Shown here: piece by piece, positions 9,210 through 18,593 of the stretch
Layout: every line of letters begins with the position of its first letter
Position numbering within the stretch: position 1 is the first letter of the stretch
Assembly (NCBI GenBank): GCA_903907985.1
Contig: CAIVQG010000045.1
Location: forward strand, 1-64,000
Reading direction: 5' to 3'
Length of the DNA: 64,000 nucleotides
Source: an uncultured delta proteobacterium
Lineage (GTDB): Bacteria; Desulfobacterota; Syntrophia; Syntrophales; Smithellaceae
The notes under the pieces: generated by a model
Told to the model about the DNA's origin: nothing
What the model saw: only the letters and a program-made list of their open reading frames with translations
The model's database searches: none
Position numbers and translations under genes: made by a program

Positions 9210-9243
9210 AGACGGGGGCGATAATCACGGAAAGGAGAGAAAC

Positions 9244-10779
9244 ATGAAACTCGAGTTTGCAAACATCAGGGAAATGGTGGCGACTCAGGCGCGCCGCTAT
9301 CAGGACAGGATTGCCATCCGCTATTACGAACGGGATATCACCTACCGTGATCTGGATGAACAAAGCGACCGTGTGGCCCACGGCCTTCTCCGGCTGGGGG
9401 TACAAAAAGGCGACAGGGTTTGCATGCTCATGGATAACAGCCCGGAATTTTACTATACCTACTTTGGAATCAACAAGATCGGAGCTATTGCCGGTCCGGT
9501 CAACTGCTGGTGGCAGACCGGAGAGATCCAGTACCTGCTTAACGATTCCGGGGCGGTGGCCCTGGTATGCGATCATAACTATCGCGGCTACATTGATAAG
9601 ATCATCGACGGTACACCTGCTCTGAAACATGTCATTGAACGGGAGGCAACCGATGATCGTTTCCTGCCGTTTGAAAAAATGCTGACCGAACCTTCCGAAC
9701 TTCCCGCCACGGATATCGGCTTCGATGATGTGTCCACGATCGTCTATACATCGGGGACGACGGGCAATCCCAAGGGGGTTTTGCTGACGCACCGGAATAT
9801 CCTGACCAACTCCTGGCAGGCCAGCCTGCTGGCCAATATTGATGAAAAAGACGTCATCATGTGTTTTCTCCCCCTGTTCCACGTCAACGGGCTGGTCATT
9901 ACCGGAACAGCCCCTCTGGCTCAAGGTTCCCAGATCATCCTGCGCCGGAATTTCTCGGCCTCGGAATTCTGGGAATGCGTGGCGAAATATCGCGTCTCGA
10001 TCTTCAGCGGCGTACCGACGGTTTACCAGATTCTTCTGAGTACACCGGGTTTCGAGGGTCTTGACGTGTCCTCTCTCCGCTACGGCGTCTGCGGTGCGGC
10101 TCCCATGCCCGTGGAGGCCATACGCAAATTCGAGGAAACCTTCAATATGATTATCGTCGAAGGTTATGGGCTGACTGAAAGCACCGCCGGGGCAACAGCC
10201 AATCCCATCAACGGCGTCCGGAAGATTGGTTCCATCGGAATTCCCTTTGCGGGAAGCGAAATTCAGATTATGGACGATGAGGACAAAGAGGTTCCCCAGG
10301 GGGAAGTGGGAGAAATATGCATTCGGGGCGACAACGTCATGAAGGGCTACTTTAAGAAGCCGGAGGAAACGGCCCAGACACTGCGCAGCGGATGGCTCCA
10401 CACCGGAGACATGGCCTTCAAGGATGAGGACGGATTCCTGTTTATTGTTGACCGGAAGAAAGAAATGATCATCCGGGGCGGAGAAAATATCTACCCGAAG
10501 GAGTTGGAGGGAATCATTTTCAGCCATTCCCAGGTCGCGGAAGTCGCCGTTGTCGGTGTCCCCGACAAAATCTACGGGGAAGAAGTCATGGCTTGCCTGG
10601 TTCTCCATCCGGGTCAGGTGTTGACGCCAGAAGCATTTCAAGAGTGGTGCCGGTCCAATATGGCGTCTTATAAAGTGCCGAAATACGTCGATATCCGGAC
10701 AGCCATTCCCAGAAACCTCCTGGGAAAGATCCTGAAAAAAGAGCTGAAGTCCGCCCTGAAGGCCGAGGGGAAAATCTGA
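9244..10779 (+). CDS. Long-chain acyl-CoA ligase (FadD-like)
   Basis: A complete ANL ligase of 511 residues from the ATG at 9244, chosen because GGAAAGGAG sits just upstream; an earlier in-frame start at 9163 would overlap the SDR. Motifs are YTSGTTGNPKG, EGYGLTES, WLHTGDMAFKDEDGF, IIRGGENIYPKE and the C-terminal RNLLGKILKK with the catalytic Lys. It forms acyl-CoA from a free acid, ATP and CoA in the cytoplasm. It ends 20 bp before a strong intrinsic terminator that closes the SDR-ligase unit. Confidence 0.92.
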   Translation: MKLEFANIREMVATQARRYQDRIAIRYYERDITYRDLDEQSDRVAHGLLRLGVQKGDRVCMLMDNSPEFYYTYFGINKIGAIAGPVNCWWQTGEIQYLLNDSGAVALVCDHNYRGYIDKIIDGTPALKHVIEREATDDRFLPFEKMLTEPSELPATDIGFDDVSTIVYTSGTTGNPKGVLLTHRNILTNSWQASLLANIDEKDVIMCFLPLFHVNGLVITGTAPLAQGSQIILRRNFSASEFWECVAKYRVSIFSGVPTVYQILLSTPGFEGLDVSSLRYGVCGAAPMPVEAIRKFEETFNMIIVEGYGLTESTAGATANPINGVRKIGSIGIPFAGSEIQIMDDEDKEVPQGEVGEICIRGDNVMKGYFKKPEETAQTLRSGWLHTGDMAFKDEDGFLFIVDRKKEMIIRGGENIYPKELEGIIFSHSQVAEVAVVGVPDKIYGEEVMACLVLHPGQVLTPEAFQEWCRSNMASYKVPKYVDIRTAIPRNLLGKILKKELKSALKAEGKI

Positions 10780-10798
10780 TTCCGGAACAAATGAGATA

Positions 10799-10836
10799 AA
10801 AAACGCCCCCGTTGAGTAAGGCGCGGGGGCGTTTTT
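10799..10836 (+). terminator. Rho-independent terminator after the acyl-CoA ligase
   Basis: A perfect 12-bp stem (AAAACGCCCCCG, 10800-10811, with CGGGGGCGTTTT, 10824-10835) around a 12-nt loop ends in a T run. The A and T tracts on both sides mean it could work in both directions. Confidence 0.9.
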
Positions 10837-10863
10837 GTGTCCGTAGAGTCTTCTCTATGACCA

Positions 10864-11280
10864 TTATTTTTCTGCCGGGTATCCCGTGATACGGGCGATT
10901 CGGCGATATATGGGTTCCAGGACGCGGGATGACTTCTTGTAGGCATCGTGGAACAGCCGGGTGTAAATGCGGTGGTGATGTGGATCGGGCTGGAAGGTTT
11001 TGCCCTTGCGAACCATGGCTGCTACTGCTTCTTCAAAGGTAGCGTACATCCCCGTGCCTACAGCCGCATCGATGGCTGCGCCCAGGGCAGCAATCTCGGA
11101 AGTTTCCATGCGCGATACAGGAAGATTGAACATATCGGCCGCAATTTAGACCACTACGTCGCTGCGCGATCCGCCGCCGCCGACGCGGATCTCCGTAATG
11201 GCGATACCGGTTTTCTTCCGGACAACCTCCTGCAGGCGGCGCAATTCGAAACAAATGCCTTCAAAAATTGCCCGGTATAG
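10864..11280 (-). pseudogene. FGGY-family carbohydrate kinase, decayed C-terminal remnant
   Basis: Read leftward from about 11280, the frame gives YRAIFEGICFELRRL, then a GGGSRSD motif typical of the FGGY kinase C-terminal domain. An in-frame TAA follows at a position where a Gln codon is expected (next to IAADMFNLPVSR). The frame continues to an ordinary stop at 10864-10866 through ALGAAIDAAVGTGMY. The N-terminal two-thirds of the kinase is missing, because the reading frame meets a transposase remnant at about 11281. A short ORF could still start inside the fragment at 11133, but a function is unlikely. Confidence 0.8.
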
Positions 11281-11578
11281 GTAGCCACAAGGGCAAAATG
11301 GTTTTGAGTCGCTTGGAACAGGGTAGATTGGCCGTTAGACATATCTGCTTTAAGGGCCGAATAATGGCATCTTTATTGTAAACAGTGGGCTTTCATCTTT
11401 TCTTCGCCTTCTGTTTTGTAAACCGCTTATGCCCTCTTAAACGCCGGATCGCATGTTCCCGGTGATAACCACAGACGGCACAACATTCATCGATAATAAC
11501 AGTCTTTTCTTTACGGGTTGCTTCCTTATAACGCTTATGAAGAGCTTCAAAATATTCTCTTTTGGACTATGGACTCAT
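11281..11578 (-). pseudogene. Decayed transposase N-terminal remnant (integrase-type IS)
   Basis: From the ATG at 11578, which has GGAGG upstream, the frame reads SKREYFEALHKRYKEA, then DECCAVCGYHREHAIRRL, then LPCSKRLKTILPLWLP. These match the N-terminal helix-turn-helix region of rve-type transposases. Two in-frame stops, one after the third codon and one after KAKKR, kill it. The similarity ends at 11281-11285, exactly where the kinase remnant begins, so insertion and later deletion are likely. An 11-bp direct repeat (ATGTTACCGAA on the minus strand, 11608-11618 and 11655-11665) just upstream may belong to the element's terminus. Confidence 0.7.
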
Positions 11579-11607
11579 ATACTTAAACCTCCGTTCCCGA
11601 ATCTCTA

Positions 11608-11665
11608 TTCGGTAACATCGATTTATGAGTCAACGTACATCTTTTATCTCCTCCTTCGGTAACAT
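11608..11665. repeat. Paired 11-bp direct repeat upstream of the transposase remnant
   Basis: TTCGGTAACAT occurs at 11608-11618 and 11655-11665. It may be transposase-binding repeats of a decayed IS end. From 11666 to 11928 no gene is seen, only a possible -10 element (TATAAT, 11722-11727) for the FIST gene. Confidence 0.45.
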
Positions 11666-11928
11666 ATTATGTGAGGCAATTCTAACGGTGATAATTTATG
11701 TTCCATCAATGATAATTATGATATAATGTTCTGTAAGAGGGGTTGACACTAACGGAACCATCGGTGAAATACAGTAGCACAACCTGTATACAGGGTGGCA
11801 CCCGGAGAAAACAAACCTCGACCCTTTAGTATCAGGATACATAGATATGTTCGACTCAATAGAATCATTTACTAAGAAACCCTGCCCCGCTTGAGGAAAC
11901 TTCACTTAAAAGAAGGGATGTATTAACT

Positions 11929-13062
11929 ATGGTGAAAAATCGTCTGAGCATTAGAACGGGACGATCCCTTTCAAGGGATGAAGAAAGGGCCGTCTCTGAA
12001 TTCCATCAAGCAGTGCGGCAACCCAAAACTGAAGCTGTCATCTTTTTCTGCTCTCCCAGGTACAACCTCGATATCCTGGGCCGGGAGCTGGCAAAACAAT
12101 TCGACTGCCCCCTCATTGGTTGCACAACCGCCGGTGAAATATCAAACTTTGGTTATCAAGAGGGAGGTATCGTCGGCGCCAGCCTTGCCTCAAACGAATT
12201 AACGGTTCATCGCCACATACTATCTCCCTTGAGCCAATTTACCCTGAACAAAGCGGGGAAAATGGCTTCGAGCATCCGGGAAAACCTTTCGCATGCAAAG
12301 GGATTTGAGAGGGAAAAGATGTTTGGTTTCATTTTGATCGATGGCCTTTCCATGCTCGAAGAAGAAATCATTGCCTCGCTGTTCACCTGCTTTGAAGGCA
12401 TTACTATCATCGGGGGGTCTGCTGGTGATGACATGGCATTCCATAAAACCTACATCTATGATGACGGACAATTCAAATCCGATGCTGCCATATTTTCAGT
12501 TTTTGAGACCACGCTTCCGTTTTCAACATTCAAAACCCAGCACTTTAAGCCGACAGATACGAAAATTGTTATCACCGGCGCGAATCCTCAAAAACGAATC
12601 ATTACTGAGATCAACGGCGAAACTGCTGCCCTTGAATATGCTAAAGTTCTCGGGCTTGAACTGGATCAACTAAATCCAACGGTGTTTTCCGAAAATCCGC
12701 TTTTACTAAGAATCGGCGGCGAATGGTATGTGCGCTCAATTCAGAAGCGCAATATTGACAACAGTCTGAGTATGTTTAGTGCAATCGAAGAAGGTTTGGT
12801 ATTAACAGTAGGGAAAGGTGGAGATATCATTGCAAATTTCATGGAACAAATGCATCTCATTGAAAAAGAGATTCCGCAAAACAGTCTTTTCATCTTTTGC
12901 GATTGCATTTTGCGGAAGCTGGAATTGAACGGACTTGGTATCATCGGCGAAATGGATCGGTTGCTCGGAGACTGTAAAGCCATCGGATTCAACACCTATG
13001 GGGAACAATTCAATTCTATACACGTGAATCAAACATTGACGGGAGTAGTGATCGGTGGCTGA
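11929..13062 (+). CDS. FIST-domain sensory protein
   Basis: A soluble 377-residue protein with FIST N (about 30-215: VIFFCSPRYNLDILGREL, IGCTTAGEI, GGSAGDD) and FIST C (about 225-365, ending in GIGEMDRLLGDCKAIGFNTYGEQ). FIST proteins are proposed sensors of small molecules such as amino acids and commonly pair with kinases or cyclases. The stop overlaps the GTG start of the hybrid kinase by 8 bp, so they are translationally coupled and probably one signalling unit. The ligand is unknown. Confidence 0.9.
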   Translation: MVKNRLSIRTGRSLSRDEERAVSEFHQAVRQPKTEAVIFFCSPRYNLDILGRELAKQFDCPLIGCTTAGEISNFGYQEGGIVGASLASNELTVHRHILSPLSQFTLNKAGKMASSIRENLSHAKGFEREKMFGFILIDGLSMLEEEIIASLFTCFEGITIIGGSAGDDMAFHKTYIYDDGQFKSDAAIFSVFETTLPFSTFKTQHFKPTDTKIVITGANPQKRIITEINGETAALEYAKVLGLELDQLNPTVFSENPLLLRIGGEWYVRSIQKRNIDNSLSMFSAIEEGLVLTVGKGGDIIANFMEQMHLIEKEIPQNSLFIFCDCILRKLELNGLGIIGEMDRLLGDCKAIGFNTYGEQFNSIHVNQTLTGVVIGG

Positions 13063-15754
13063 ACAAGAAAAAATCCATCATCTTGAAGATAAAGTTAAAG
13101 AGCTTGAAAGAAGCCTTTCAGCCAAAGAAAAAATCTGTGATATTTTAATGAAAAGGGTGGAACGGAGCATCGACTCCGTAGGAGGGGCGTATTCTATCTT
13201 TGAACGCAATATCCTCCTGCAAAAGCTGGTTGACCAGAGATCCAGAGAGCTTGAAGATGCCAATAAAAAATTGTCCCATGAGATCAACGAGCGAGTTAAG
13301 GGCGAGCAGGAGTTGCAGAATGTCATTCAGGGTTCTCCCATACCTGAATTTGTAATTAGGAAAGACCACAAGGTATTATACTGGAACAAGGCACTGGAAG
13401 AACTCAGCGGCATCAAAGCCGGGGAGGTGATCGGCACAAGACAACACTGGAAAGCATTCTATAGTAAAAAGAGACCTTGTCTGGCGGATCTCCTGGTCGA
13501 CGAGACTCTGGAAGCGATCCCTCAGTGGTATTCCGGCAAATATATCAAGTCCAAGTTGATAGAAGGGGCGTATGAGGCAATAGACTTTTTCCCGGAATTA
13601 GGCGACGGAGGGAAGTGGCTGCGCTTCACGGCAGCAAGCATAAGGGACTTTCAGGGGGATCTCGTCGGTGCAATAGAGACTCTCGAAGACATAACAGAGC
13701 GCAAGCAGGCGGAGGATGCTCTTATAGAATCCCAGCAACGGCTTGCAGGCATCATTAATTTCCTGCCCGATGCCGCAATGGTTATTGACAGAGACGGGAA
13801 ATTAATCGCCTGGAACAGGGCTATTGAAGATATGACAGGCGTCAGGGCGAAAGAAATGTTGGGCAAAGGCAACTATGAACATGCCATTCCCTTCTACAAA
13901 GAAAGAAGGCCCATACTCATCGATCTGGTCCTGCAACCGAAGGAGGAAGTAGAGAGAAAATACAGAACCATCAAATGGCAAGGGGAGATTATTATCGGGG
14001 AAGCTTATATATCCGATTTGAGAGGGAACACAGTTTACCTGCTGGGAACGGCATCTCCTCTTTATGACACGAAAGGATCAATAGTTGGGGCCATTGAGAC
14101 GATCAGGGACATAACGGATAGCAGGAAGATGGAGAAAGAACTTGCATCAGAGCATGATCGTCTTGCTGCCATTCTGGACGGTATTCCGATCCCAGCCTTC
14201 GTGATTGACCTGAATCATGCGGTTGTCCTCTGGAACAGAAACAATGAGATATTTACAGGTAAATCAAAGGACGAGATGCTCGGGAGAAGGCTGGATTTGA
14301 GATTTCTCGCTAAAGATAAGACGCCTTACGCACTTGCAGAGCTTGTCCTGAAGATGTCGGACGAAGATCTCATATGTAAATATGGTTCCAAAGGTGTTCT
14401 CAAAAGTAATATTTTCCCCGGGGCATTTGAGAGTATCGGACCTATCTTTCTTGGTGGAGAAGAACATATCATGTCAATCCAGGCGGCCAGGATATATAAC
14501 CAACAGGGGGAGGTTATTGGCGCTGTTCAGACCGCACAGGACATTACCGAACGTATTCGGATTCAGGAGGAACAAGAGAAATTGCAGTCCCAGCTCATCC
14601 AGGCTCAGAAGATGGAGGCCATCGGAATATTGGCCGGCGGCATCGCCCATGACTTCAACAACATTCTTACCGGTATTATGGGCTATACGGAATTATACAA
14701 GGAAGCGGTACGTGACCAGCCAAAAGTCTATCATAGCATGGAACAAGTGCTCAAGGCCACCGAGCGGGCAAAAGACCTGGTGCAGCAGATACTGGCCTTC
14801 AGCCGTAAGGCCGAGCCGGAAAAGAAGCCCATTGCCATAGCTCCTATCGTTGAAGAAGTTGTCAACTTCATGCGGGCATCGTTGCCTGCAACAATTGAAA
14901 TAACTCTGAAGAGCAAAGAGCCTTCCGATGTCATCATGGCCGATCCCTCACAAATGCATCAGGTGCTGGTCAACCTGTGTACGAACGCGGGGTATGCTAT
15001 GAAGGATACAGGGGGCGTCCTTGAGATCGGCATGGAAGAAGTCTTCATCGGTGCTGATGACCGCTTGAATCACCCGTCCATAAGGCTCGGCCATTATCTT
15101 GAATTATCCGTCCGGGATACCGGCCAAGGAATTTCTCGGGAGAATCTCGGGAGAATCTTCGAACCATACTTTACGACAAAGGTAAAGGGAGAAGGGACGG
15201 GCCTGGGGCTTGCGGTTGTACACGGAATCGTCAAAGACCATGGCGGGGAGATCAGAATATATAGTGAAGTGGGCAAGGGTACCATTTTCAGAATTTACTT
15301 GCCCTTACTTGAACAGCACACGGAATACACCGCAGATGCCAGGGAAACGATATTGCGTGGAAAAGGTGAAACGATCCTATTTGTTGACGACGAAAAGATG
15401 GTGGTCGAGTTGAACAGAGAGCTCCTTGAAGCACTTGGCTATAGAGTGGTTACAGAAACGGACCCTGTTAAAGCAATTGAGGCATTCAAGGAAAATCGCG
15501 ATGCCTTTGATCTTCTAATCACAGACAAGACCATGCCACGATTGACGGGTTTTGATGTGGTCCGGGAAGTAAGAAGTATTCGCACTGATATTCCTGTTAT
15601 ACTCTGTTCAGGCTTTCAAGAAAAAGAGGACCTGGAAAAGCTCACCGCCCTCGGCATCAACCAGTTAATTGCCAAGCCGATTAAGATGAGCATACTGGCC
15701 AAAGCCATTCGTGATGTGCTGGATAAAGACAGATTTGAGACACAGAAGACATGA
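13055..15754 (+). CDS. Hybrid sensor histidine kinase with three PAS domains and a receiver
   Basis: The 899-residue soluble protein has an N-terminal coiled coil (1-85), then three PAS domains (about 88-220, 225-355, 365-500), each with a DITER/DITDS-like exit. HisKA carries His532 in AGGIAHDFNNIL, and HATPase has DTGQGIS and GTGLGLAVVHGIV. The C-terminal receiver has phospho-acceptor Asp824 in LLITDKTMP and a conserved Lys in IAKPI. No membrane segment is evident, so input is cytoplasmic and probably comes from the FIST partner. It starts at GTG 13055. No output gene is next to it. Confidence 0.93.
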   Translation: MAEQEKIHHLEDKVKELERSLSAKEKICDILMKRVERSIDSVGGAYSIFERNILLQKLVDQRSRELEDANKKLSHEINERVKGEQELQNVIQGSPIPEFVIRKDHKVLYWNKALEELSGIKAGEVIGTRQHWKAFYSKKRPCLADLLVDETLEAIPQWYSGKYIKSKLIEGAYEAIDFFPELGDGGKWLRFTAASIRDFQGDLVGAIETLEDITERKQAEDALIESQQRLAGIINFLPDAAMVIDRDGKLIAWNRAIEDMTGVRAKEMLGKGNYEHAIPFYKERRPILIDLVLQPKEEVERKYRTIKWQGEIIIGEAYISDLRGNTVYLLGTASPLYDTKGSIVGAIETIRDITDSRKMEKELASEHDRLAAILDGIPIPAFVIDLNHAVVLWNRNNEIFTGKSKDEMLGRRLDLRFLAKDKTPYALAELVLKMSDEDLICKYGSKGVLKSNIFPGAFESIGPIFLGGEEHIMSIQAARIYNQQGEVIGAVQTAQDITERIRIQEEQEKLQSQLIQAQKMEAIGILAGGIAHDFNNILTGIMGYTELYKEAVRDQPKVYHSMEQVLKATERAKDLVQQILAFSRKAEPEKKPIAIAPIVEEVVNFMRASLPATIEITLKSKEPSDVIMADPSQMHQVLVNLCTNAGYAMKDTGGVLEIGMEEVFIGADDRLNHPSIRLGHYLELSVRDTGQGISRENLGRIFEPYFTTKVKGEGTGLGLAVVHGIVKDHGGEIRIYSEVGKGTIFRIYLPLLEQHTEYTADARETILRGKGETILFVDDEKMVVELNRELLEALGYRVVTETDPVKAIEAFKENRDAFDLLITDKTMPRLTGFDVVREVRSIRTDIPVILCSGFQEKEDLEKLTALGINQLIAKPIKMSILAKAIRDVLDKDRFETQKT

Positions 15755-16071
15755 TCCGTTTAGGATAATGTTGGAGTCAACATCTCAATAGTACGAATGG
15801 TATTCATTGATTTTTTAGATTTACATTTTCAAACATCAGTAGATGCTCTACGTAACAGATTTTGTTACGTAGAGGTAGCTGTAACAGCTAAACAAGGCAG
15901 GTCCTGTTTAGCTGTCGTCTGTCAAGGCAAGCACAGGCTTTAAACATTATACTATCTAATGCTTAGATGATTGCTGCGGTTATTCACTACCTAGCAAAAA
16001 CATTGCGATAAAGCCTTTTGCCGGTACAATGTCCGGATATGTTATGAAAGGTACGAGACAAGGTAACGGAA
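15755..16071. other. Intergenic region with two strong hairpins
   Basis: No gene is seen. CTCTACGTAAC (15846-15856) pairs perfectly with GTTACGTAGAG (15864-15874). CAGCTAAACA (15885-15894) pairs with TGTTTAGCTG (15905-15914). The region lies between convergent genes, so the hairpins may terminate transcripts from either side, although neither has a clear T tract. Confidence 0.6.
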
Positions 16072-16860
16072 TCAGTTTTTTTCTTTGTTTGTGGCAAGAC
16101 GGGCTTCATAGAGGCTGCGCGCCTGATCGGCGACGGCGGAGATGGAAAAATCAATGCCCTGATAGTCCGGCGTAAGTGATCCGATTAATTCTACCTTTAC
16201 TATATTAAAAGCGCGGGCATTGAAGGAGAAGGTGCCCGGACGGAAAAGTTTATTCGTGTTTTCAATGAAGATCAGTTTCAGCGGAGCGTCGCAATAGCGG
16301 GCAATGCTGAACACACCTTTATTAAAAGGCATCAGTTTTCCATTACGGCTCCTTGTCCCTTCCGGAAACACAAACAGATTGCCGCCTGCCGCCAGATGTT
16401 CTTTAATGCTTTCCAGATTGTTAATCATTGCCGGTCCCAGCATTTCGCTGGGAGCCGAAGGCACATAGCCGGAATTTTTCAGCAGCCAGCCGAAGAAGGG
16501 AACCTTAAAAAAAGTGCTTTTAACTATTGTCCGCAGTCGAGGCAAAAGTGAAATAAGCAAAATAGGATCAAGATAGGATAAGTGATTGCAGACAATCACC
16601 GATGAATGGATTTCCCGGACTTCCTCTGGGATTGCAAATTTTGTACGGGGAATAAGCCAGCGGGTCAAGGTGAAAAAGTTCTTCATATGAAGATGGTTTA
16701 ACTTTTGAAAAGCTGTTATCCGATTTCCTGCAAAAAAATATGCCGGCAGGTAAAACAAAAAGAAAAAAACAATAGAACCGAAAAGGAAATAAGACCATAA
16801 GAGCAGGGTAATGAAAAAATTAATGACGCGTTGAATGCTTCTTATTGGGGGCATTTTCAT
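16072..16860 (-). CDS. PlsC-type acyltransferase (lysophospholipid acyltransferase family)
   Basis: A 262-residue membrane-associated acyltransferase with an N-terminal hydrophobic hairpin (about 13-45). The HX4D catalytic motif is in NHLSYLD (His93-Asp98) and the acyl-acceptor motif is VFPEGTRSR near 157-166. Family members transfer an acyl chain from ACP or CoA to a glycerolipid. Aryl-polyene clusters typically carry such an enzyme for lipid attachment, and here it follows the ketosynthase by 1 bp. Attachment of the polyene to a glycerolipid is inferred. Confidence 0.88.
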   Translation of the reverse strand: MKMPPIRSIQRVINFFITLLLWSYFLFGSIVFFFLFYLPAYFFAGNRITAFQKLNHLHMKNFFTLTRWLIPRTKFAIPEEVREIHSSVIVCNHLSYLDPILLISLLPRLRTIVKSTFFKVPFFGWLLKNSGYVPSAPSEMLGPAMINNLESIKEHLAAGGNLFVFPEGTRSRNGKLMPFNKGVFSIARYCDAPLKLIFIENTNKLFRPGTFSFNARAFNIVKVELIGSLTPDYQGIDFSISAVADQARSLYEARLATNKEKN

Positions 16861-16861
16861 C

Positions 16862-18100
16862 TCAGGATAATTTTTTTAGAAGCAAGATGGTATTCACTCC
16901 GCCAAAGGCGAAATTTTGAATAGCCGCTGTTTTTACTGGGTGCTGGATAATTTTTTGCACATGTTTGATCATTGCGCACCGTTCGTCGACTTCTTCCAGA
17001 TTCAATGTCGGTGCAATGAATCCGTCCTGCATCATGTAAAGCGTAAGAATTGATTCAATGCTCCCGCAGGCAGCCATGGTATGTCCCATATAGCCTTTTA
17101 ACCCTACAACATAGGGATGATTGCCGAAAACATGATTAATGGCTTGTGCTTCAATGATATCGCCCATCTTTGTGGCCGTAGCGTGAGCGCTGACTAAATC
17201 GACATCGTCAGAATTGATTTTTGCATTTTCCAGACCGAGTTGGAGTGTATTGGTTATTCCGGTGAGATTGGGCAAAATAAGATCGCCGCCGTTGTTGTTG
17301 CAGGCAAAGCCGACAACTTCCGCCAGAATATCCGCACCGCGCCTCCTTGCAAATTCGTATTCTTCCAGCATAACGGCGCCGGCGCCTTCGGCCACGACCA
17401 GTCCGTCACGCAATTTGTCAAACGGGCGCGGGGTGTGTTGCGGGTCAGTATTGAAGGCGGTGGAACAGGCCATCAGGTTATCGAAAACAGCCACCGTTAT
17501 TGTATCGTATTCATCGGCGCCACCGCAAAGCATCGCTTCCTGCATCCCGAATTTAACCGACTCGTAACCGTAGCCGATGGACTGGCTGCTGGTTGTGCAA
17601 GCCGTACCGGAGGAAATCACCCGGCCGGTAATGCCGAACATCTTGGTAATATTGACGGCAGTTGTATGCACCATGGATTTTAGATAATCAACTGCTCCGA
17701 TTGTTTTAAAAGCGTTATTATCTGTTGCCCCGAAAAGGTTACGGTAAATATCCCGCTGGGTAACCGGGCTGCCATGGATAGAACCAAACGCAACTCCTAA
17801 TTTCCCGGAAGTTATAAATTCCTGCGGTAAACCCGACTGCTCCAGAACCTCTTTGGCCACCTGGCAGGCGTAATAAGCGCAGGGCGCCATTGTTTTGCGG
17901 TTGTGCCGTTTAAAATCATAGTTAATGGGATAGTCAACTGTTCCGTAAACTTTAGAATGGATGTGGCGACTGATCAACTCATCTTCGCGCAAAGGTTTTA
18001 TCCCGGAAATGCCCCGGAGCAGACTGTTAACTATTTGCTCCCTGCCGTGACCGATGGGGGTTATAGCCGAAGCAGCTGTTATGACCACCCTGCGTTCCAT
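16862..18100 (-). CDS. Beta-ketoacyl-ACP synthase (second active ketosynthase)
   Basis: A 412-residue FabF-like enzyme. The nucleophile is Cys168 in SSGTACTTSSQSIGYG, with histidines in SAHATATKMGD and GYMGHTMAACGS and a C-terminal NFAFGGVNT loop. 'SAHATATKMGD' is unusual compared with the FabF form NAHGTSTP, as in the divergent ketosynthases of aryl-polyene clusters. It is 3 bp downstream of the acyl carrier protein gene and 1 bp upstream of the acyltransferase gene. It is probably either the initiating condensing enzyme or a second elongating one. Confidence 0.9.
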   Translation of the reverse strand: MERRVVITAASAITPIGHGREQIVNSLLRGISGIKPLREDELISRHIHSKVYGTVDYPINYDFKRHNRKTMAPCAYYACQVAKEVLEQSGLPQEFITSGKLGVAFGSIHGSPVTQRDIYRNLFGATDNNAFKTIGAVDYLKSMVHTTAVNITKMFGITGRVISSGTACTTSSQSIGYGYESVKFGMQEAMLCGGADEYDTITVAVFDNLMACSTAFNTDPQHTPRPFDKLRDGLVVAEGAGAVMLEEYEFARRRGADILAEVVGFACNNNGGDLILPNLTGITNTLQLGLENAKINSDDVDLVSAHATATKMGDIIEAQAINHVFGNHPYVVGLKGYMGHTMAACGSIESILTLYMMQDGFIAPTLNLEEVDERCAMIKHVQKIIQHPVKTAAIQNFAFGGVNTILLLKKLS

Positions 18101-18103
18101 AAA

Positions 18104-18376
18104 TTATTTGTCCCCGGCGAGCGTTGCTTTTATCTGGGTAATCTTTTCGACATAGTCGCAAATTTGACTTATTGTGCGGATTTCCATGGCCAGCTTTTTT
18201 TCTTCCTGTGTAAGTTCAAAACCTAATAACTTTTCTATTTCCAGCAGAAGCTCGATGGCGTCAATACTATCAAACCCGTATTCTTCTCTTAAATTATCAT
18301 CCATGCCGGGATTTTCGACTTCAAATTCCCGCTGGAAAATATTTTTAATTTCTCTTTCAATTTCTTGACGTGTCAT
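18104..18376 (-). CDS. Acyl carrier protein
   Basis: A 90-residue acidic four-helix carrier protein. The phosphopantetheine attachment Ser37 lies in YGFDSIDAIELL, with 'ID' following Ser as in many polyketide carriers instead of FabD-type 'LD'. It carries the growing chain for the adjacent ketosynthase. No phosphopantetheinyl transferase is present in the window, and the second carrier protein usual for such clusters is absent, so it may lie off the left edge. Confidence 0.92.
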   Translation of the reverse strand: MTRQEIEREIKNIFQREFEVENPGMDDNLREEYGFDSIDAIELLLEIEKLLGFELTQEEKKLAMEIRTISQICDYVEKITQIKATLAGDK

Positions 18377-18593
18377 ACGTTATTCCCGTTCCGCAGATTT
18401 ATTTCGATGTATCTGACAAATATTTCAGCAATTTTCTACAATTTTTAAAAATTAGCACAAAATACCTGCTGCGTCCAGCCAAACTGCAACGGATGTGCTT
18501 TGCCTGTTCGAATGTACATTCCGGCCTCAAGGAGTTCGAAATTTAACCCGGGAAATTGCAAATCATTTTATTTGCGGCCGGTATTCTTACGCT

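Noticed and set aside
9076-10641. Long open frame (about 520 codons) antisense to the acyl-CoA ligase
   Set aside because: It is opposite a clearly conserved ligase with correct motifs and ribosome site. Its translation matches no family and reflects codon bias.
11453-11662. Short plus-strand frame at the IS remnant
   Set aside because: It is antisense to recognisable transposase sequence and has no family match.
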